Of a DNA stretch of 51,344 nucleotides, positions 50,620-51,344 are shown piece by piece (the stretch's first letter is position 1; every line of letters begins with the position of its first letter). A model generated the notes under the pieces. It did not search any database, was not told the DNA's origin, and saw only the letters and a program-made list of their open reading frames with translations. The stretch is from positions 1 to 51,344 of the forward strand of contig DATFYM010000230.1 of assembly GCA_035315065.1 (NCBI GenBank), in the 5' to 3' direction. Source of the DNA: DATFYM01 sp035315065 (GTDB taxonomy: Bacteria; Acidobacteriota; Terriglobia; UBA7540). Made by a program: the position numbers and the translations under genes.

Positions 50620-51344
50620 ATGGCACAACGCGATCCTGACAATCCTTCGGGGACTTTTTCCTCTGTAAGGCTGTGGCTGCTTGTGGCTGCTGCGGGGGCT
50701 GTCGTTGCGCTTGCTGGTGTCTGCATATGGGCCGAGGGGAAGGGTTATTGGTACTGGGCGCAGGGCGCTTGCGTCGGGATTCTGTCTCTGCTGGTCCTGG
50801 CGGGTGTCGATTGGTGGCTCCAGCACCGAATGAGGCCCGTGCTCTCTCCCGATATTGAGACCTACTACCAGGCCCTCCAATATCTGCTGCTGGTTGTCGC
50901 TGCCGGAATCATTGTCGTCATGGGCGATGCGGTTCGGCACGACCACTGGGAGCTAGGCATCGTGGCGAGGTCCGCCGGTGCAGGACTTCTGCTAGCGGGG
51001 GGCGCTTTCATGATCGGAGTGCTCTTGGGTTTTCTCTTCGGATTTCCTTCGAGAGCTGATGCTGGAACAATAAGGACCGGGGCGCAGGCGTCGCAATCCC
51101 CTTTTTACAACACCAATCTTCAGGAAGTTGCGGACTGGCTTACGAAACTGATTGTGGGGGCGAGCCTCGTCGAGCTGAGCAAATTCCCCCCGATGTTGAA
51201 GCAATTTGGGGAATATGTGGCGAGCTCGGTAAATCCTTTCCACAGAGGCCTGTACAGCCCTTCCCCGGCCAACGCAGTGGTTAACCTGATATATTTTTGG
51301 TCATGTGGCATCCTCTTTGGCTATATCTGGACCAGATACGAAAT
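50620..51344 (+). CDS. hypothetical membrane protein, cut by the right edge
   Basis: The frame is open from ATG 50620 to the window end (241 codons, no stop). About four membrane segments are visible: LWLLVAAAGAVVALAGVCIW, GILSLLVLAGVDWWL, YLLLVVAAGIIVVMG and AGAGLLLAGGAFMIGVLLGF. The last is followed by LFGFPSRADAG. Then comes the recognisable block FYNTNLQEVADWLTKLIVGA and SLVELSKFPP, and a further hydrophobic segment, IYFWSCGILFGYIW. Proteins with GFLFGxPR and NTNLEQISDWLTK blocks form a family of unknown function. The C-terminal domain is outside the window. Confidence 0.8.
   Translation, partial: MAQRDPDNPSGTFSSVRLWLLVAAAGAVVALAGVCIWAEGKGYWYWAQGACVGILSLLVLAGVDWWLQHRMRPVLSPDIETYYQALQYLLLVVAAGIIVVMGDAVRHDHWELGIVARSAGAGLLLAGGAFMIGVLLGFLFGFPSRADAGTIRTGAQASQSPFYNTNLQEVADWLTKLIVGASLVELSKFPPMLKQFGEYVASSVNPFHRGLYSPSPANAVVNLIYFWSCGILFGYIWTRYE

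Overview
The window is a high-GC bacterial chromosome segment. The gene content suggests an Acidobacteriota-like soil organism (Solibacter/Bryobacter type): Tat-exported Gfo/Idh/MocA oxidoreductases, DUF1080 (3-keto-glycoside hydrolase) and NIPSNAP proteins, a CocE/NonD hydrolase, an Act (alternative complex III)-like operon, a GH10 xylanase and many decayed toxin-antitoxin genes. This assignment is an inference; no rRNA is present.

Layout. 1-1.2 kb: 5' part of a group II intron (minus strand, running off the left edge) inserted at a hairpin, then degenerate repeats. 1.2-2.5 kb: remnants of a glycosyltransferase/GH130 pair, then a 363-bp tandem duplication carrying two GIY-YIG nuclease genes directly behind an initiator tRNA. 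2.6-12.8 kb: a carbohydrate catabolic island (two Gfo/Idh/MocA proteins, one internally deleted; two TIM-barrel isomerases; DUF1080; CocE hydrolase; NIPSNAP; MFS transporter). 13-14.6 kb: yceH, a small membrane protein and a HEAT-repeat protein. 14.6-21 kb: actA-actB1-actB2-actC-actD, without actE/actF. 21-23.2 kb: a gene-free repeat region. 23.2-24.7 kb: sialate O-acetylesterase. 25-28.2 kb: about six toxin-antitoxin loci, nearly every toxin broken. 28.5-30.3 kb: an MGH1-type glycosidase. 30.4-34.3 kb: kdpE and a kdpD split into two divergent genes. 34.4-42.8 kb: small regulator, DUF1080, zinc ribbons, ornithine carbamoyltransferase with a cyclic-2,3-diphosphoglycerate synthetase-like protein, GH10 xylanase, PPK2, accA. 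42.8-44.6 kb: a second antitoxin/HicAB cluster. 44.7-48.1 kb: dnaE. 48.9-50.2 kb: an unknown proline-rich protein. The right edge cuts a membrane protein.

The most distinctive feature is the intergenic DNA. At about 17 sites it carries tandem 7-base repeats whose unit differs from site to site but whose period does not, usually as two inverted arms forming a hairpin. All four gaps of the Act operon carry one. Other families are long nested palindromes ending in AGAAGGTGTGAA, and a repeat family with the core TCTAAAGGACTTA at three sites. These elements sit between cotranscribed genes, next to start codons, and inside broken toxin genes.

Functional links. The sugar genes fit uptake (MFS), release (xylanase, glycosidase, esterase) and keto-sugar processing (Gfo/Idh/MocA, DUF1080, isomerases). 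The Act-like complex would link quinol or another donor to periplasmic cytochromes. KdpDE would sense potassium or turgor, but no kdpFABC is in the window.
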